Source: Miscanthus floridulus (lineage: Eukaryota; Streptophyta; Magnoliopsida; Poales; Poaceae). From it: a stretch of 64,000 bases of DNA. The position numbers and the translations under genes were made by a program. The stretch spans positions 31,391,983 through 31,455,982 of the forward strand of contig NC_089598.1 in the NCBI RefSeq assembly GCF_019320115.1, written 5' to 3'. Shown piece after piece: positions 23,900 through 35,222 of the stretch (positions within the stretch are counted from its first letter, which is position 1; each line of letters starts with the position of its first letter). Below the pieces are notes generated by a model that made no database searches, had not been told where the DNA came from, and saw nothing but the letters and a program-made list of their open reading frames with translations.

Positions 23900-25889
23900 G
23901 GAGCCCTCAAGCCCCTGGATGATTTGGGTAGAATCATCTAGGGGAATTTTGTCTTGATGGCGGGTGCGCGCGAGTGCACCCGTGGGTGTAGCCCCCGAGC
24001 CCCCAGGCGATTCAGGTGGAATCGTCTGGGTGGGTTTTCGTGTTGCCAGCGGGGCAGTTTTGTTTTGTTAGTGGGTGCACGCGAGCGCACCCGCGGGTGT
24101 AGCCCCCGAGCCCCCAGGCGATTCGGTCAAAATCGCTTGGGGGTTTGTCAGCGGGCGTGTGTGCGTGCATTTTAGTTGAGATAGAGTCGTCAACCATGAT
24201 GTCGTGCATTGCCGCGGTAGTTTTTTAGGGATTGGGCGAGACAGAGCTCGTGGATCCTGGCATCGGGCGCAGCAGAGGGATCGATCGAGGCAGACTCATG
24301 GACCCGTCGTGTGCAGCCAAGGCAGTTATTTCTAGGGATCGAGCGAGATGGAGCTCATGGATCCTGGCATCGGGTGCAGCCGAGGGATCAGTCAAGGTGG
24401 ACTCGTAGACCCATCGTGCACAGCCGAGCAGTTGTTTTAGGGATCGGGCGAGACGGAGCTCGTGGATCCTGGCGTCGGGCGCAGCCAAGGGATCGGTCCA
24501 AGTGGACTCGTAGACCCATCATGCATAGTCAAGGCAGTTATTTTAGGGATCGGGCAAGACAAAGCTCGTGGATCCTGGCATCGGGCGTAGCTGAGGGATC
24601 AAAATGGACTAGTGGATCCAGGCGTCAGGTGCGCCGAGATGGACTCGCAGATCTAGGCATCGGGCATGCCAAGGGATTTGGGTGAGTTAGAGTCATGGAC
24701 CCAGGCGCAACCGAGGCATTTTGGGTGTCTTGAGCCCCTAACCCCCGTTGGGCTTGGTAGGGGTCGGTTTGAGTTTTATGCGTTACCCCATCCTCAGTTT
24801 CTCACAACCGTAGGGGCTGAGCTAACGTCGCTTGCCTCGATGGCTCAGGCTCGAGTGACGCGCTCAGTGAGCTCGCTAACGAGTATGATCGAGTGAAATC
24901 TAGGTCCGTCGTTCATGACAGGGTCGACATAGCCCTCATGTGACATTCCTCTCCTCCTTAACTTATAATCCGGCAAATGCCTGGGTCATTTCGGAGACCG
25001 ACTCGGGTGGTCTGCTGGCCTCCCCTCGATGGAGATTCTGTGGGTTTGGTGAGGTTTAGGATCGAACAAGAAGGTTGAGATGACCCTTACTATGTTTTCT
25101 CCCCTAGCTCTGTTTGACGTGAGGCAGCCTTAAGCCCTTCATGGGCCAGCCTTCGAACCCTGGTCGGTCGTTGCTCATGTTGAATGAGGCAACTAAAGCT
25201 TCGTGACGCAACACGGAGTGTTGTGATGCATTTAACCGCAAATGTGATGCCTTAGCACCCGAGCCCTCGGGCAATTCGAGTAGAATCGTCTAGGGGTGCG
25301 GGTGTATGAATGAATGCGTGTATGGATGTATGAATGATTATATAAAGAAATAGTGGGGGTTAGTAATGTTACCTTGATGATTCGAGTGATAGGGTTTGAA
25401 AAGCTCCAATCGGAAATGTCCAACCAGGATCCATGCTCGTCGTTCATGACAGAGTCGACATGGCCCACATGTGGCATCCCTTTGCTCCTTACCTATCTCT
25501 TGCCATTTTCCTAAGTCATTTGATTAACTTTGGAAGACTGATAGTCTCTCTTGGGCAGAGATCCCATAGTTGGGCCTTTCTATGTCCCACCTAGGAAGGC
25601 GGAGGGCCGCCTACATGTGGTGGCGCTTTGGTTCTCATGCTCGGTTTGTGTTAGTGGTGGGCCATACCCAGGCCACGTCTCATCTGACCAGGTGCCGTTC
25701 CATCAGGCAGGGTGCATCCCATCGGTCAGGGCGCGTCCCGTCGTTTCCCATCTGTATTGAATGGGGGAAGGGAGAGGGTTTCTCACCCCAATCCTTTCGC
25801 CTTTCCTCAACTGCTTCGACTCTTGTTTAAATAGGGGAAGGGAGAAGGAAAGGAGAACTCACAGACCCGTTCGTGATTCTAAAGTGCGA
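23900..25889 (-). repeat. 3' noncoding region of the inner Tat element with tandem repeats
   Basis: Two copies of a roughly 120-base unit lie at 23950-24160 (shared CCCCCGAGCCCCCAGGCGAT). About 3.8 copies of a 105-108-base unit follow at 24227-24690, each starting GGGATCGGGCGAGAC and carrying TGGATCCTGGCATCGGGC. Further on are reverse-complement relatives of the spacer repeat of the outer element, and an ATGAATGAATG simple repeat (25303-25345). No gag/pol frame is present. Confidence 0.75.
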
Positions 25890-26271
25890 TGTCGAGTTGG
25901 AGGTCCCCCAACGTAGATGAGATAGTGATGGTTGCCTTCACCGAGAAGGGGCTAGTTCCGTCAAAGGAGGTGGCACACTAGATGGTGTCGTACGTCGCCG
26001 GCTTCGTCACCGTCTATGAGGCTTTCGTCAGGATAGAGCCACACATGGACTTCTTTCGGTGAGTCTTCTCCGAGCGAGCCTTGTCGAAGAGAAAGATACT
26101 CGGGACTACGCCGGTGGGAGGTTTTGCCCTTGCAGCTGCTCAGGTTGGCTAGTTCATAAAGTTTGATGAGATATCTTCCAGCCACGGTGGCCATACCTTG
26201 GTGGATAGCGTCCCTGCCCTAGAGCTGCCTCGACTACATGAGAAGGTCAGGAGCTCCATGCTCTTCTGTTG
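25890..26271 (+). pseudogene. Degraded antisense ORF of the inner Tat element
   Basis: Opposite to gag-pol, a frame starting at 25890 (MSSWRSPNVDEIV) contains GLVPSKEVAH and AFVRIEPHMDFFR. The latter parallels GFLGISPHFDLWRYFF in the antisense ORF of the outer element. Stops occur at about 25979 and later, and the coiled-coil half is absent. A 56-base direct repeat follows at 26297-26405 (CCCGTTGCGCTTGCTGAAGT and its variant). A CAATGAATACATC region at about 26559 may be its old 3' end. Confidence 0.5.
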
Positions 26272-26921
26272 AGTATCTATGGGTGCGACACCCTTAAGGT
26301 ACCCGTTGCGCTTGCTGAAGTCAAGGGAGCAAAACCAGGCAGGGGCCCTTGAGTTACCCATTGCGCTCACCAAAGTTGAGGGAGCATAACCAGGTGGGGC
26401 CCTTGCGGCGGTGGTTATGTCCGGCGGCATGTGTCGTGGCCTCTCCTTTGGGATCAGCCGATGCCGCCGAGCGGCCATAGTAGTATTTGGAGTAGAAGTA
26501 GTCAGCAAATGTAATCATTAAATTCATGGGGGAGCCCCTGTGTGAACAGATTTTGTATCAATGAATACATCAGTTCTATTTTTGTGATAGAATCACTAAC
26601 TATTCCTTGTTTTTTATCCTAGCATAGCTTCGTTTTTATCCTTTCTTCTTTGCACCTGCCCGTTTATTCCATAGGCTACAACTTTTAGGAACCTAGGCAT
26701 GGCCCACGAGGCTTGGTTGCTTGTAACCATAGGTCATGGCGGGGTGCACTCGGTCGGGAGTAAGAACAAAGTCACATAGGGTAATCAAAGGAATGGAATG
26801 CGCTTTCTTTCGAGAAAAAAGTTTTTACCATGTGATAGTAAAAAAGAGAGGTAGTATTTAGTATTGTACCCTCATGGAGCCCCCGAGCGACCCGGAATGA
26901 AAGTGTTCGGGCTAGGGTGCT

Positions 26922-29900
26922 TTACAGGAGCAAGTGTTGAATAAAAGCGGTAAGACCAAATTTAGAGGAAAAATGACGTAGTTGTTCAATGTTCCAAGTG
27001 TTGGTGAGAACATTGTCGTTGTTGTCCTTCAGTCGGTAGGCGCCCGGTCGGATCACCTCGGTCACCGTATAGGGTCCTTCCCATGGTGGAGAGAGTTTGT
27101 GTTTCTCCTTCGTTGATTGGGTCCTCTGGAGCATGAGATCATCGACTTAAAGGATCCTCCCCCTGATCTTCCTTTTGTGGTACCTGTGGAGAGTTTGCTG
27201 GTAGCGAGCGAAGCGGATCACGATCATCTAATGGGCCTCCTTGAGAAGGTCGATTGTGTCTTGCTGAGCCTCTATGGCTCGGTCGTGGTCGAAAGCCATC
27301 ACTCTTGGGGCACTATAGTCGAGGTCAGAGGGCAGCACTACTTTAGCTCTGTAGGCCAGGAAGAAGGGTGTGAACCCTGTGGATCAGTTTAGGGTCATTC
27401 TTAGGCTCTAGAGGATCGCTGGGGCCTCTGCACCCCATCGCCCGACGTACTTGTTGAGTCAGTCGAAGATACGTGGCTTAAGTCCTTGGAGGACCATGCC
27501 GTTGGCACACTCGACCTGACCGTTAGTACATGGGTGATCGACCAAGGCCCAGTCGATCCTAATGCCATATCCATCACTGAAGTCCAGGAACATCTTCCTG
27601 GTGAAGTTAATCCCATGGTCAGTGATGATGCAGTTAGGAACGTCGAATCGGTAGATGATGTCGAGGAAGAATTTGACTGCCTCTTCCGAGCAGATGTTGG
27701 TGATGGGCTTAGCCTCTATCCACTTGGTGAACTTGTCGATCGCTATGAGCAGGTGAGTGAAGCCGCCCAGGCCCTTTTTGAGGGGTCCTACCATGTCAAG
27801 GCCCCAGACCGTGAATGGCTAGGTGATGGGGATGGTTTGAAGTTCCTGTGCCAGCAAATGAGTTTGCCTAGCGTAGAATTGGCATCCCTCACACCTACAG
27901 ATGACCTCCTCTTCATCTCATAGTGCGGTGGGCTAGTAAAAACCATGGCTAAAGGATTTTTTGACCAGTGACCTCAGGGCCGTGTGATGTCTATAGATCC
28001 TGGTAAGGACCTCGAGGATGAGCTGCTTCCCCTGGTTGGTAGCGATGCACTTCATGAGCACCCCCAATGGACTCTGTTTGTAGAGTTTGTCACCAAGCAT
28101 GATGAAGGTCTTGGCGCGTCGAGTGATCCATTGGGTTTCAGTCCTTTTGGGTGGAAGAAGCTCCTCGAGGAGGTAGGCGAGTAGCGGCTTTCGCTAGTCG
28201 GTTTGATCGAGTGCCAACATGGCGACATCAGAAGGTGATGCCATCACGGAGGCACTAGGATCGGAGCCCCCGAGCGCTGGCTTGGTGTCAGGGTTGGAGC
28301 CCCCAGGCACCGGCTTGGCATTGGGGTGTGTCTAGATTGGACCTTCTAGGACACAGGCGGACAGCTTGTGGAGATTGTTGATGAAGATCCCGCTCAAAGA
28401 TGGATCCCGTCTAGTGGCCAATTTTGTGAGAAAATCAACGGCATCGTTGTCCTTTCGGGAGACATGATGTAGCTCGATCCCCTAGAATTTGTCCTCGATC
28501 TTGCATACCTCCTGGTAGTATGTTGCCATGAGGGGGCTTCTGTAGGAGGACTCCTTCATGACTTGGTCAATGACCAACTCTGAGTCGCCACGGACGTAGA
28601 GTCACGTAGCGCCGAGCTCGATGGCGATGCGCAGCACGATATTCCATGGCATTGTTTGAGGCTAAGAAATGGAGGCGGATGGCGTAGTGGAGCCTACTCC
28701 CATCTGGGGAGATCAGAACCACTCCAGCCTCCGAGTCGGGCGCCATTACGGACTCGTCAAAGTACATTGTCCAATACTCGTGGGTGATGTCCAGGGTCGG
28801 TAGCTGCACCTCCATCCATTCGGTGACAAAATCCGTGAGAGCCTAAGATTTAATAATGGTACGGGGGATATACCTCATGTCATGGCCCATGAGTTTGAGT
28901 GCCCACTTGGAGATCCATCCCGCGGCGTCGCGGTTGCGGATGACGTCCCCGAGCGCGTATAAAGTGACGATCATGACTTCATGGTCGGTGAAGTAGTGCA
29001 GGAGCTTTCGGGTCACCATCAGCACGACATATAGGAGTTTCTGCACCTAGGGGTACCAGACCTTGGGGTCAATGAGTACCTCCCCAATGAAGCATACGGG
29101 CTGCTAGACCTTAAGGTGGTGTCCCAGCTCCTCCCTTTCGATGACCAGGGCGACACCCACCACATGGTTGCTTGTCACGATGTAGAGGAGGAGTGGTTCT
29201 CCCCGGTCGAGAGCGACAAGGATTGGGGCCGATGTTAGGGACACTTTGAGGCTCTCTAGAGCCTACTGAGCTTCCTCAGTCCAAACAAAGGCGTCCGTCT
29301 TTTTGAGGAGCTTATAGAGTGGCATCCCCCGTTCGCCGAGCCGGGAGATGAATTGGCTCAGGGCAGCTAGACAACCGATGAGCCTTTGCACGCCCTTGAC
29401 ATTGCGTATAGGGCCCATGTTGGAGATGGTTGTGAACTTTTTGGGGTTGGCCTCGATGCCGTGCTTGGACATAATATATCCTAGCAGCTTCCCCTTTGGA
29501 ACCCTAAAAACACACTTCTCGGGATTCAATCTGATGTTGAACCTTTAGAGGTTCACAAACGTTGCGGCCAAGTTTGTGATCAGGTCGCAAGCTTGAGCTG
29601 TTTTGACCACTATGTCATCAACATAGACTGCGATTATTGGTTTCAGCCGCTCGGCCTGATCAAGCTGATCGAGCAGGTTGATTTGGTCGGTGAAGCATTG
29701 CTACATGCACCTTTGGTAGATGGTGCCAGCGTTCTTTAGGCCAAAAGGCATGGTTACATAGCAGTACGAACCATGTGGGGTGATGAACGAGGTTGCGAGC
29801 TGATCGGACTCTTTCATCATGATCTGGTGATAGCCTGAGTAGGCATCTAGAAAGGAGAGGATCTCGCAACCCGAGGTGGAGTCGACTATCTAGTCTATGC

Positions 29901-31060
29901 ACGGCAAAGGAAAGTGATCCTTTGGACATGCTTTGTTGAGGCCAGTATAATCAACGCATATTCTCCATTTCCCGATCTTCTTTTTAACAAGAACGGGATT
30001 GGCAGCCAGTCGAAGTGGAATACCTCTCTGATGAATCTGGCTACCAGGAGTTTGGCGATCTCTTTGCCTATGGCTCTATGCCTCTCGTCATCGAAGTGAC
30101 ATAGGCGTTGCTTAGCGGGCTTCGAGCCCAGGATGGGGCGAAGTGTGTGCTCGGTGACATCCCGTGTTATGTCCAGCATGTCAGATGGCTTCCATGTGAA
30201 GACATCACGATTGGCACGCAGGAAGTCGACAAGCTCACATTCCTATTTGGCCGAGAGCTAGATCCTAATCCACACTGTCTTGGTTGGGTCAGTGGGGTCG
30301 ATCCCCACTGCCTTGGTCTCCTCGAGTGGGTGGAAGGCCATTGAGGAGGTTGGTTTGTTGTAGTCCAAGACTACTAGGGTCGATGACTCCCCGAGCTGTG
30401 GGAGCTCGGACGACTTGATGACCGCAGTGGTGAGCTCAAAATGCTCGTGGTCACATGTGAAGGCATGTGAGAAGGTGCTGCTCATGGTGATGATGTCATT
30501 CGGTCCTGGCATCTTCAGCTTGAGGTAGGTATAGTTGAGGATTGCCATGAATTTGGCGTAGCATGGCCGCCCCAAGATGGCACTATAGGACCCTAGGAAG
30601 TCCACCACTTCGAAGGTAAGGACCTCTAAGCGAAAGTTGGCTCGGTTGCCAAATGTGATGGGCAAGTTGATCTACTCAAGCGGGTATGCCTGCGCTCCCG
30701 AGATCACCCCATGGAAGGGAGAGCCCACTGGGCGGAGTTCCGATCGAGGGATGCACATGGCATCGAGGGTGTTGACGTAGAGGATGTTGAGGCCACCGCA
30801 TCCGTCCATCAGCACCTTAGTGAGGCGCTTCTTGCAGATGATGAGGTTGACGATGAGCAAGTAGTGTTCTGGTCTAGCAATGTGGGAGGGATGGTCCCTC
30901 TGATCGAAGGTGATCGAAGATTCTGACCAGCTAAGGAAGGAGGGGACGGCCGTCTCGATGGCGCATGCCTCCCTATAGCGTACCTTGTGCTGGCACTTGG
31001 AGTAGATGGTGTTGGATCTGCCAAAGATCATGATGCATTCCTCAACGTTGGGGAAGATGT
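26922..31060 (-). pseudogene. pol of the inner Tat-like element: protease, RT, RNase H, integrase
   Basis: Protease (31031-30672) keeps the aspartate in MDGCGGLNILY, though GSS has become CGG. A linker with LGRPCYAKFM (30665-30258) and RT (30179 to 29263, several frames) follow. The catalytic YVDD is intact (29614-29625), and KCVFRVPKGKLLGYI follows. RNase H (28815 to about 28440) reads MYFDES where FDGS is usual, then ASNNAMEY. Integrase has its core at 27794-27459 with the DDE residues in AIDKFTKW, ITDHG and GQVECANG, and a C-terminal part at 27134-26922 (WEGPYTVTEVIRPGAYRL). Stops and frame changes between the blocks show it is no longer autonomous, but all domains are represented. Confidence 0.85.
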
Positions 31061-33372
31061 CCCCGTCCTTGCTCGCTATGCCTCCTTTCTTGGCTGCCGC
31101 CTCTTTGCCTTCTCCTTCTTTTGGCCCATCGGCCTATCGCAGGAAACATTTGAGGAGCTCGCGGTCCTTGTAGAGGTGATTGAGAGGATAGGCATGGTTG
31201 GTGTATGGGCTATCCATGAGCTTGTTGAAGCGGTTAGGCAAGCCCTGCTAGGGCTACTTACCCACGCGATCAGCTACGGCGACCAACGCGGTGTTGTCCA
31301 GTCAGCACCGATCCTTTTTGTTCTTCTTGCCCCTCTATGTGGAGGGGCCCTCATCTTGGTCCATGTGCTTGGCCTTGCCTTTATACCAGCCTCCGTTGAA
31401 GACTGCTCTGACTGCCTCCTCGCTAGAGGCGTGGTTATTGGCGAAGTCGAGCAGGTCGCGGGTGGTACGGGGCTTCAGGCAGCCAAGCTTGTGGATCAGA
31501 GACTCACAGGTCATCTCAGAGAGGAATGCGCTAATGATGTCCGTGTCAATGACATCAGGAAGGGAGTTGCATCGTTGGGAGAACCTATAGATGTAATCTC
31601 GTAGGGACTTGCTGGGCTCCTGCTGGTAGCTCTTGAGGTCCCAGGAGTTACTAGGGCGGACATACGTCCCCTAGAAATTTCCGACAAAGACCCTCTTGAG
31701 GTCCACCCAGTCATGGATGCTGTTGTGCGGGAGGAATTCAAGCCATGCCTGAACATGTTCCCCCATGCAGATGGAGAGATATTGAATGATGAAAAGGTCA
31801 TCATCCACCCCTTTGGCTCGGCAAGCGAGCCAAATATCAGGGTTTGTCTCCTCGGTATACTTGGCGATGTTGGTGGGTGGTCGAAAGCGCTGTGGAAATG
31901 GTGCTCTCCGGATACGCCTACCAAAGGCCCATGGTCTCGGCCCCTTAGGGTTGGGACTTCGGTTGTCTAGTCGACAACCATGCCTAGGGCGCGTTTCACC
32001 GCTCCCCTCGATGGTTTGGCTAGGACCCACATCGCCTGCCCTCATCACCGCCCAGTGGACGTCATCATCATAACAGGCCTGATGCCGGTTGCTGATGATG
32101 CTACGAGCGTCTTGGTGCAGACTGAGGCTTTCGCGTATTGGCGGTCGATGTGGAGCAGGCGCCAGGTCAGACCACAGTGCAGTTGCGGCCTCTCGAGCCG
32201 TGTTTGGAGGCTGTAGCGGTGAACGGATGGAGCGATCCATCTGGTGCATCCTCACTCCACTAATGGGGAGAGAGGGCATGAGTTATAGTCATGATGCGGA
32301 GCTTTCTGCCAGTTGAATGGTGGCGGCTTCTATCAGTGCCTGGAGGTTTCGGTAGACTGCCCGCTCCTAGGGGTCGATGGGCTTGGGGACGCCGCGCAGA
32401 AGCATCGCCGCAGCGGTGATGTTCTAGCTAGCCTAAGCAAACTATGGGGGGGTCATTCCCCTCATTCATGATGTCATGCTAGACCTGGCGGGAGCGACCC
32501 CGAGCGCCGCTCGCTGGGTCATGCGCATGGGGCGCAATGTGCTACACCGAACGCATCAGCATAGGCGGCGGCTGGTTCTACCACCGTTGTCGTAGCTCCT
32601 TGGAGTGCCCTTGTGCGAGCGCGAGGGCCCCCGCACGTGGGTCCAGAGGGGTGTGAGTCTGCATAGACTCTGCAACCACCGACGGCTGTCCCGGGGCATT
32701 CGCCATAGTGCACTCCCAGGATGGATGGTGGCTAGGTGCCACATCGTCGATGCTGGAGTCATCGCTCTCAACCTCATCATCCAAAAGTTCATGGAAAGTG
32801 GTGGGAGCATAGCTCACCATTCCCACGAATTCAGACATGAGAGGGGGCAGCACCAGCGCCCTTCGGAGCCCCTGAGTGTACGCGTCCATGGAGGACATGA
32901 GGCCACAGGGGAACCGGTTGTATGGTGTTTGCGGTGCGGATAATACGGTCCCTCCAGATAATCGGCGGGAGATAGTAAATAGAGAGTAAATAATAGTATG
33001 CACATTACTCACAGCAGGGTTTGAGCAGAGAGTTTGCTCAGAATGAAGCGCATGTGCCTCATCGTTGAAGTCGTCATGCATTCTAGAGCCAATGGAGGGC
33101 GCCCCTCCGATGGGCGCTGGAACAAGTGTCTCCTTGCGGAGGTGTAGTACGCTTAGCCGGTCGACGATGAAGTCTAGGCTTCCAAAGAGGAAGGCTTGGG
33201 ACAGCTCAAAGACAGGTGGAACCCACATCCCGATAGGTGGGAGTGTGGGAAACTCTAGTGAGCCAAAGCGAGTCATATCGCTTGAGCCCGCCATGGAGAA
33301 GGTGGCAGAAAAATGGGTCATCCGATGACCAAAAGTGTGAACGTACAGCGTCTTCCCTACGGACGGTGCCAA
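31061..33372 (-). pseudogene. gag of the inner Tat-like element
   Basis: A 264-residue open frame (33372-32578) starts right inside the primer site and holds the N-terminal part (HELLDDEVESDDSSIDD, cf. the outer gag). After a break, a 202-residue frame (32279-31671) holds the gag core (FRPPTNIAKYTEETNPD, YLSICMGEHVQAWLEFLP, WVDLKRVFVGNF). The C-terminal part continues in other frames to about 31060. Two or more frame changes interrupt it. Confidence 0.78.
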
Positions 33373-33373
33373 C
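33355..33373 (-). promoter_or_regulatory. Primer-binding site of the inner Tat-like element
   Basis: On the minus strand GTTGGCACCGTCCGTAGGG directly follows the 5' LTR end. It begins TTGGCAC and ends GTAGGG like the primer site of the outer element but differs in between. The tRNA is not assigned. Confidence 0.6.
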
Positions 33374-34728
33374 TGTCGATGCAGAAATTGACCAACACAT
33401 AAATATTTATAGTTTTGTTGTACGTTGTGATTAGAGGTGGCCGAGCACTCAATGACATAGAGTTTATACTAGTTCAGGCAACATGCCCTATGTCCAATTT
33501 GAGTTGGTCGGTGACTTTATTCCTGAGCCCGGGTGCTCGAAGTTTGTTGTGGGGTTACAAACGAAAGAGAGAAAGATGGGGGTATAAGAGGTCTGGTCAG
33601 AATCTGGTCTGAAGGGCCGAGAGTGACGAGAGCCCTGCTATGTGCTAAGTGTTTGGTATAACTCAAGAGTGTCTAAAGTTACAGAGGGTGAATCAATGTA
33701 AGTGAACTGATCGATCTCTCTCTGTTAGGAGGGAGCGCATCCCCTTTCATAGATGAAGGGGATGGTCTTACAAGTGAGAGGGAGAGAATACGTATGCTAC
33801 TAGGTCTTGTTGCCCATGCCGATGGGTACAAGATGATGGTAGGCGCCCATAATACTATTTAATGTCAGATGCATGTGGGAGGTTGCGTCATCTTCTACTA
33901 GTACGGCAGATGTCGATGCCTGCTATACTATTGATGCCTAGAGGCATGTGAGGGGTTTTACCATGTTCGCCTGGCAAGGTAAATACCGGTGCCCACAACA
34001 CTGTTGATGCCCAAAGGCATGTGGGGGGAGCCTTACCGTGTTTGTCTAGTATAGGAGTTGATGGCGCCTACAATACTATAGGGCAAATGTCGGTACCCAC
34101 AACACTGCTTGGGCTCTAATATGTTAGGAAGGTTGCAAGGTACCCTTCTGACATGCCCTATTGGTACTGTTCTATAGGTGTATAGGGTACGTCCCATGGT
34201 ATTGCGGTTGACTTGGGTGCCCCGCCTTACTTTTTCTGTTGGTTCCCCGGTCCTCACCGAGCGGGCGTCCCTGGTCGATTGGTCCTAGTCGGCTTTGATT
34301 ATGCCAGTCGAAGAAGAGCTATAAGCAGGGGTTCAGCGCATCCCCGGTCGAAGATGTGGGTCGAAGCCGAAAGTGGTGTTTGGCCAGGCCTTTTGGTCGG
34401 AGAGGCCGTCCGGAGGTGGGTCGATGTTGGAAGCGAGCGTTGTTTCTCTTTTGTGAGGCCTTCTAGTCGGAGAGGCGGGCTAGAGTTAGAAGCAGGTGTT
34501 GTTCCTCCTTAGCCAGGCCTTATGGTCGAAGAGACCAGTCAGAGTCAGAAGCAGGCGTCGTTCCTCCGTGGCCAGGCCTTTCGGTCAGAGATTGGATTGT
34601 CCTTCTGGCCTATCGTTTAAGTGTTTGGGCTGGCCCATGAGTTGTGTGTTGTTCGCAATGTTGTCTGCTGGACCGAGTCTTTGTTGGGAAGCCGGTCCAT
34701 GAGGAACCCTGGGTTTATGAACCCAACA
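33374..34728 (-). repeat. 5' LTR of the inner Tat-like element
   Basis: This 1,355-base copy pairs with 22544-23899. It begins, on the minus strand, TGTTGGGTTCATAAACCC at 34728 and ends GCATCGACA at 33374. The same 65-base repeats are seen at 34380-34600. Confidence 0.9.
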
Positions 34729-35222
34729 CACTTCCTCCATGAATCCAGGGCCCCATCGATTTGGTGCCCGGTGAACTCCGGCAATGGGGCGGCTATGTCG
34801 TTCTTGAGATTAAACCAATGCAAATGCCACCCCTTGTTGGAAGTCAACAGACGCATCAACGGGTACTCACCAACCTAGTTGTTTTGGTGGTGGATGTCGG
34901 TGCATCCCATTGGCGTGTTTAGCTCCTGCTTCTTCTCCCTCTTCTTTTGGAGGGTGATGGCGAAGAAGTATCGCCATAGATCAAAGTGGGGACTGATCCC
35001 TAGGAATCCCTCAGATTGGATGACGAATGCCGCCATGTGTTGGATCTCATTGGGATTGAGGTGCTGCAGCTCTATCTTGTAGCAGTGCAGCAGCCCTCAA
35101 AGGAATATGTGTGCAAAGGTAGCAAACCCCCGCTCATGGAAGTACATGAACGAGATGACATAGTCGTCGAGCGGTGACGGCATGTCTTCCTTGCCGAGCA
35201 GCAGCCACTCCTCAGCCATGGT

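Larger units (their letters stand above)
22544..34728 (-). mobile_element. Inner Tat-lineage Ty3/gypsy retrotransposon, complete, target duplication CACTT
   Basis: The 12,185-base element is bounded by LTRs 33374-34728 (5') and 22544-23899 (3') and flanked by CACTT on both sides (22539-22543 and 34729-34733). The LTRs run TGTYGG...CCRACA. Gag, protease, RT, RNase H and integrase follow in order on the minus strand. A 3-kb 3' region then holds tandem repeats and a degraded antisense frame. By hand the LTRs differ at 19 of about 190 bases at the TGTCGGTGC end, mostly transitions. That is less than in the outer element, consistent with later insertion. Confidence 0.92.
19674..35222 (-). pseudogene. 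Antisense ORF of the outer Tat element (putative gypsy-type transposon protein), split by the inner element
   Basis: On the minus strand, from an ATG at 35222 to 34734 and, beyond the inner insertion, from 22543 to a stop at 19674, a long protein is readable. The first part has FATFAHIFL, LLHCYKIELQHLNPNEI and GFLGISPHFDLWRYFF. This matches my memory of the plant putative gypsy-type transposon family (PF04195). The inner element sits right after a DSWRK segment, and the protein resumes with VLEMDKKKIRDHHAALYI. An acidic stretch (about 22183-21785) and a long Ala/Glu/Leu/Arg-rich coiled coil (about 20690-19750) follow. Consensus intron borders are seen at about 21556-21487 and 20766-20690. Many stops show decay. 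Its role is unknown; Tat elements such as Grande are known to carry an antisense ORF. Confidence 0.7.

Noticed and set aside
24311..24685. 124-residue Arg/Trp-rich repeat protein
   Set aside because: It is a translation of the 105-base tandem repeat; the frame is open by virtue of repeat composition.
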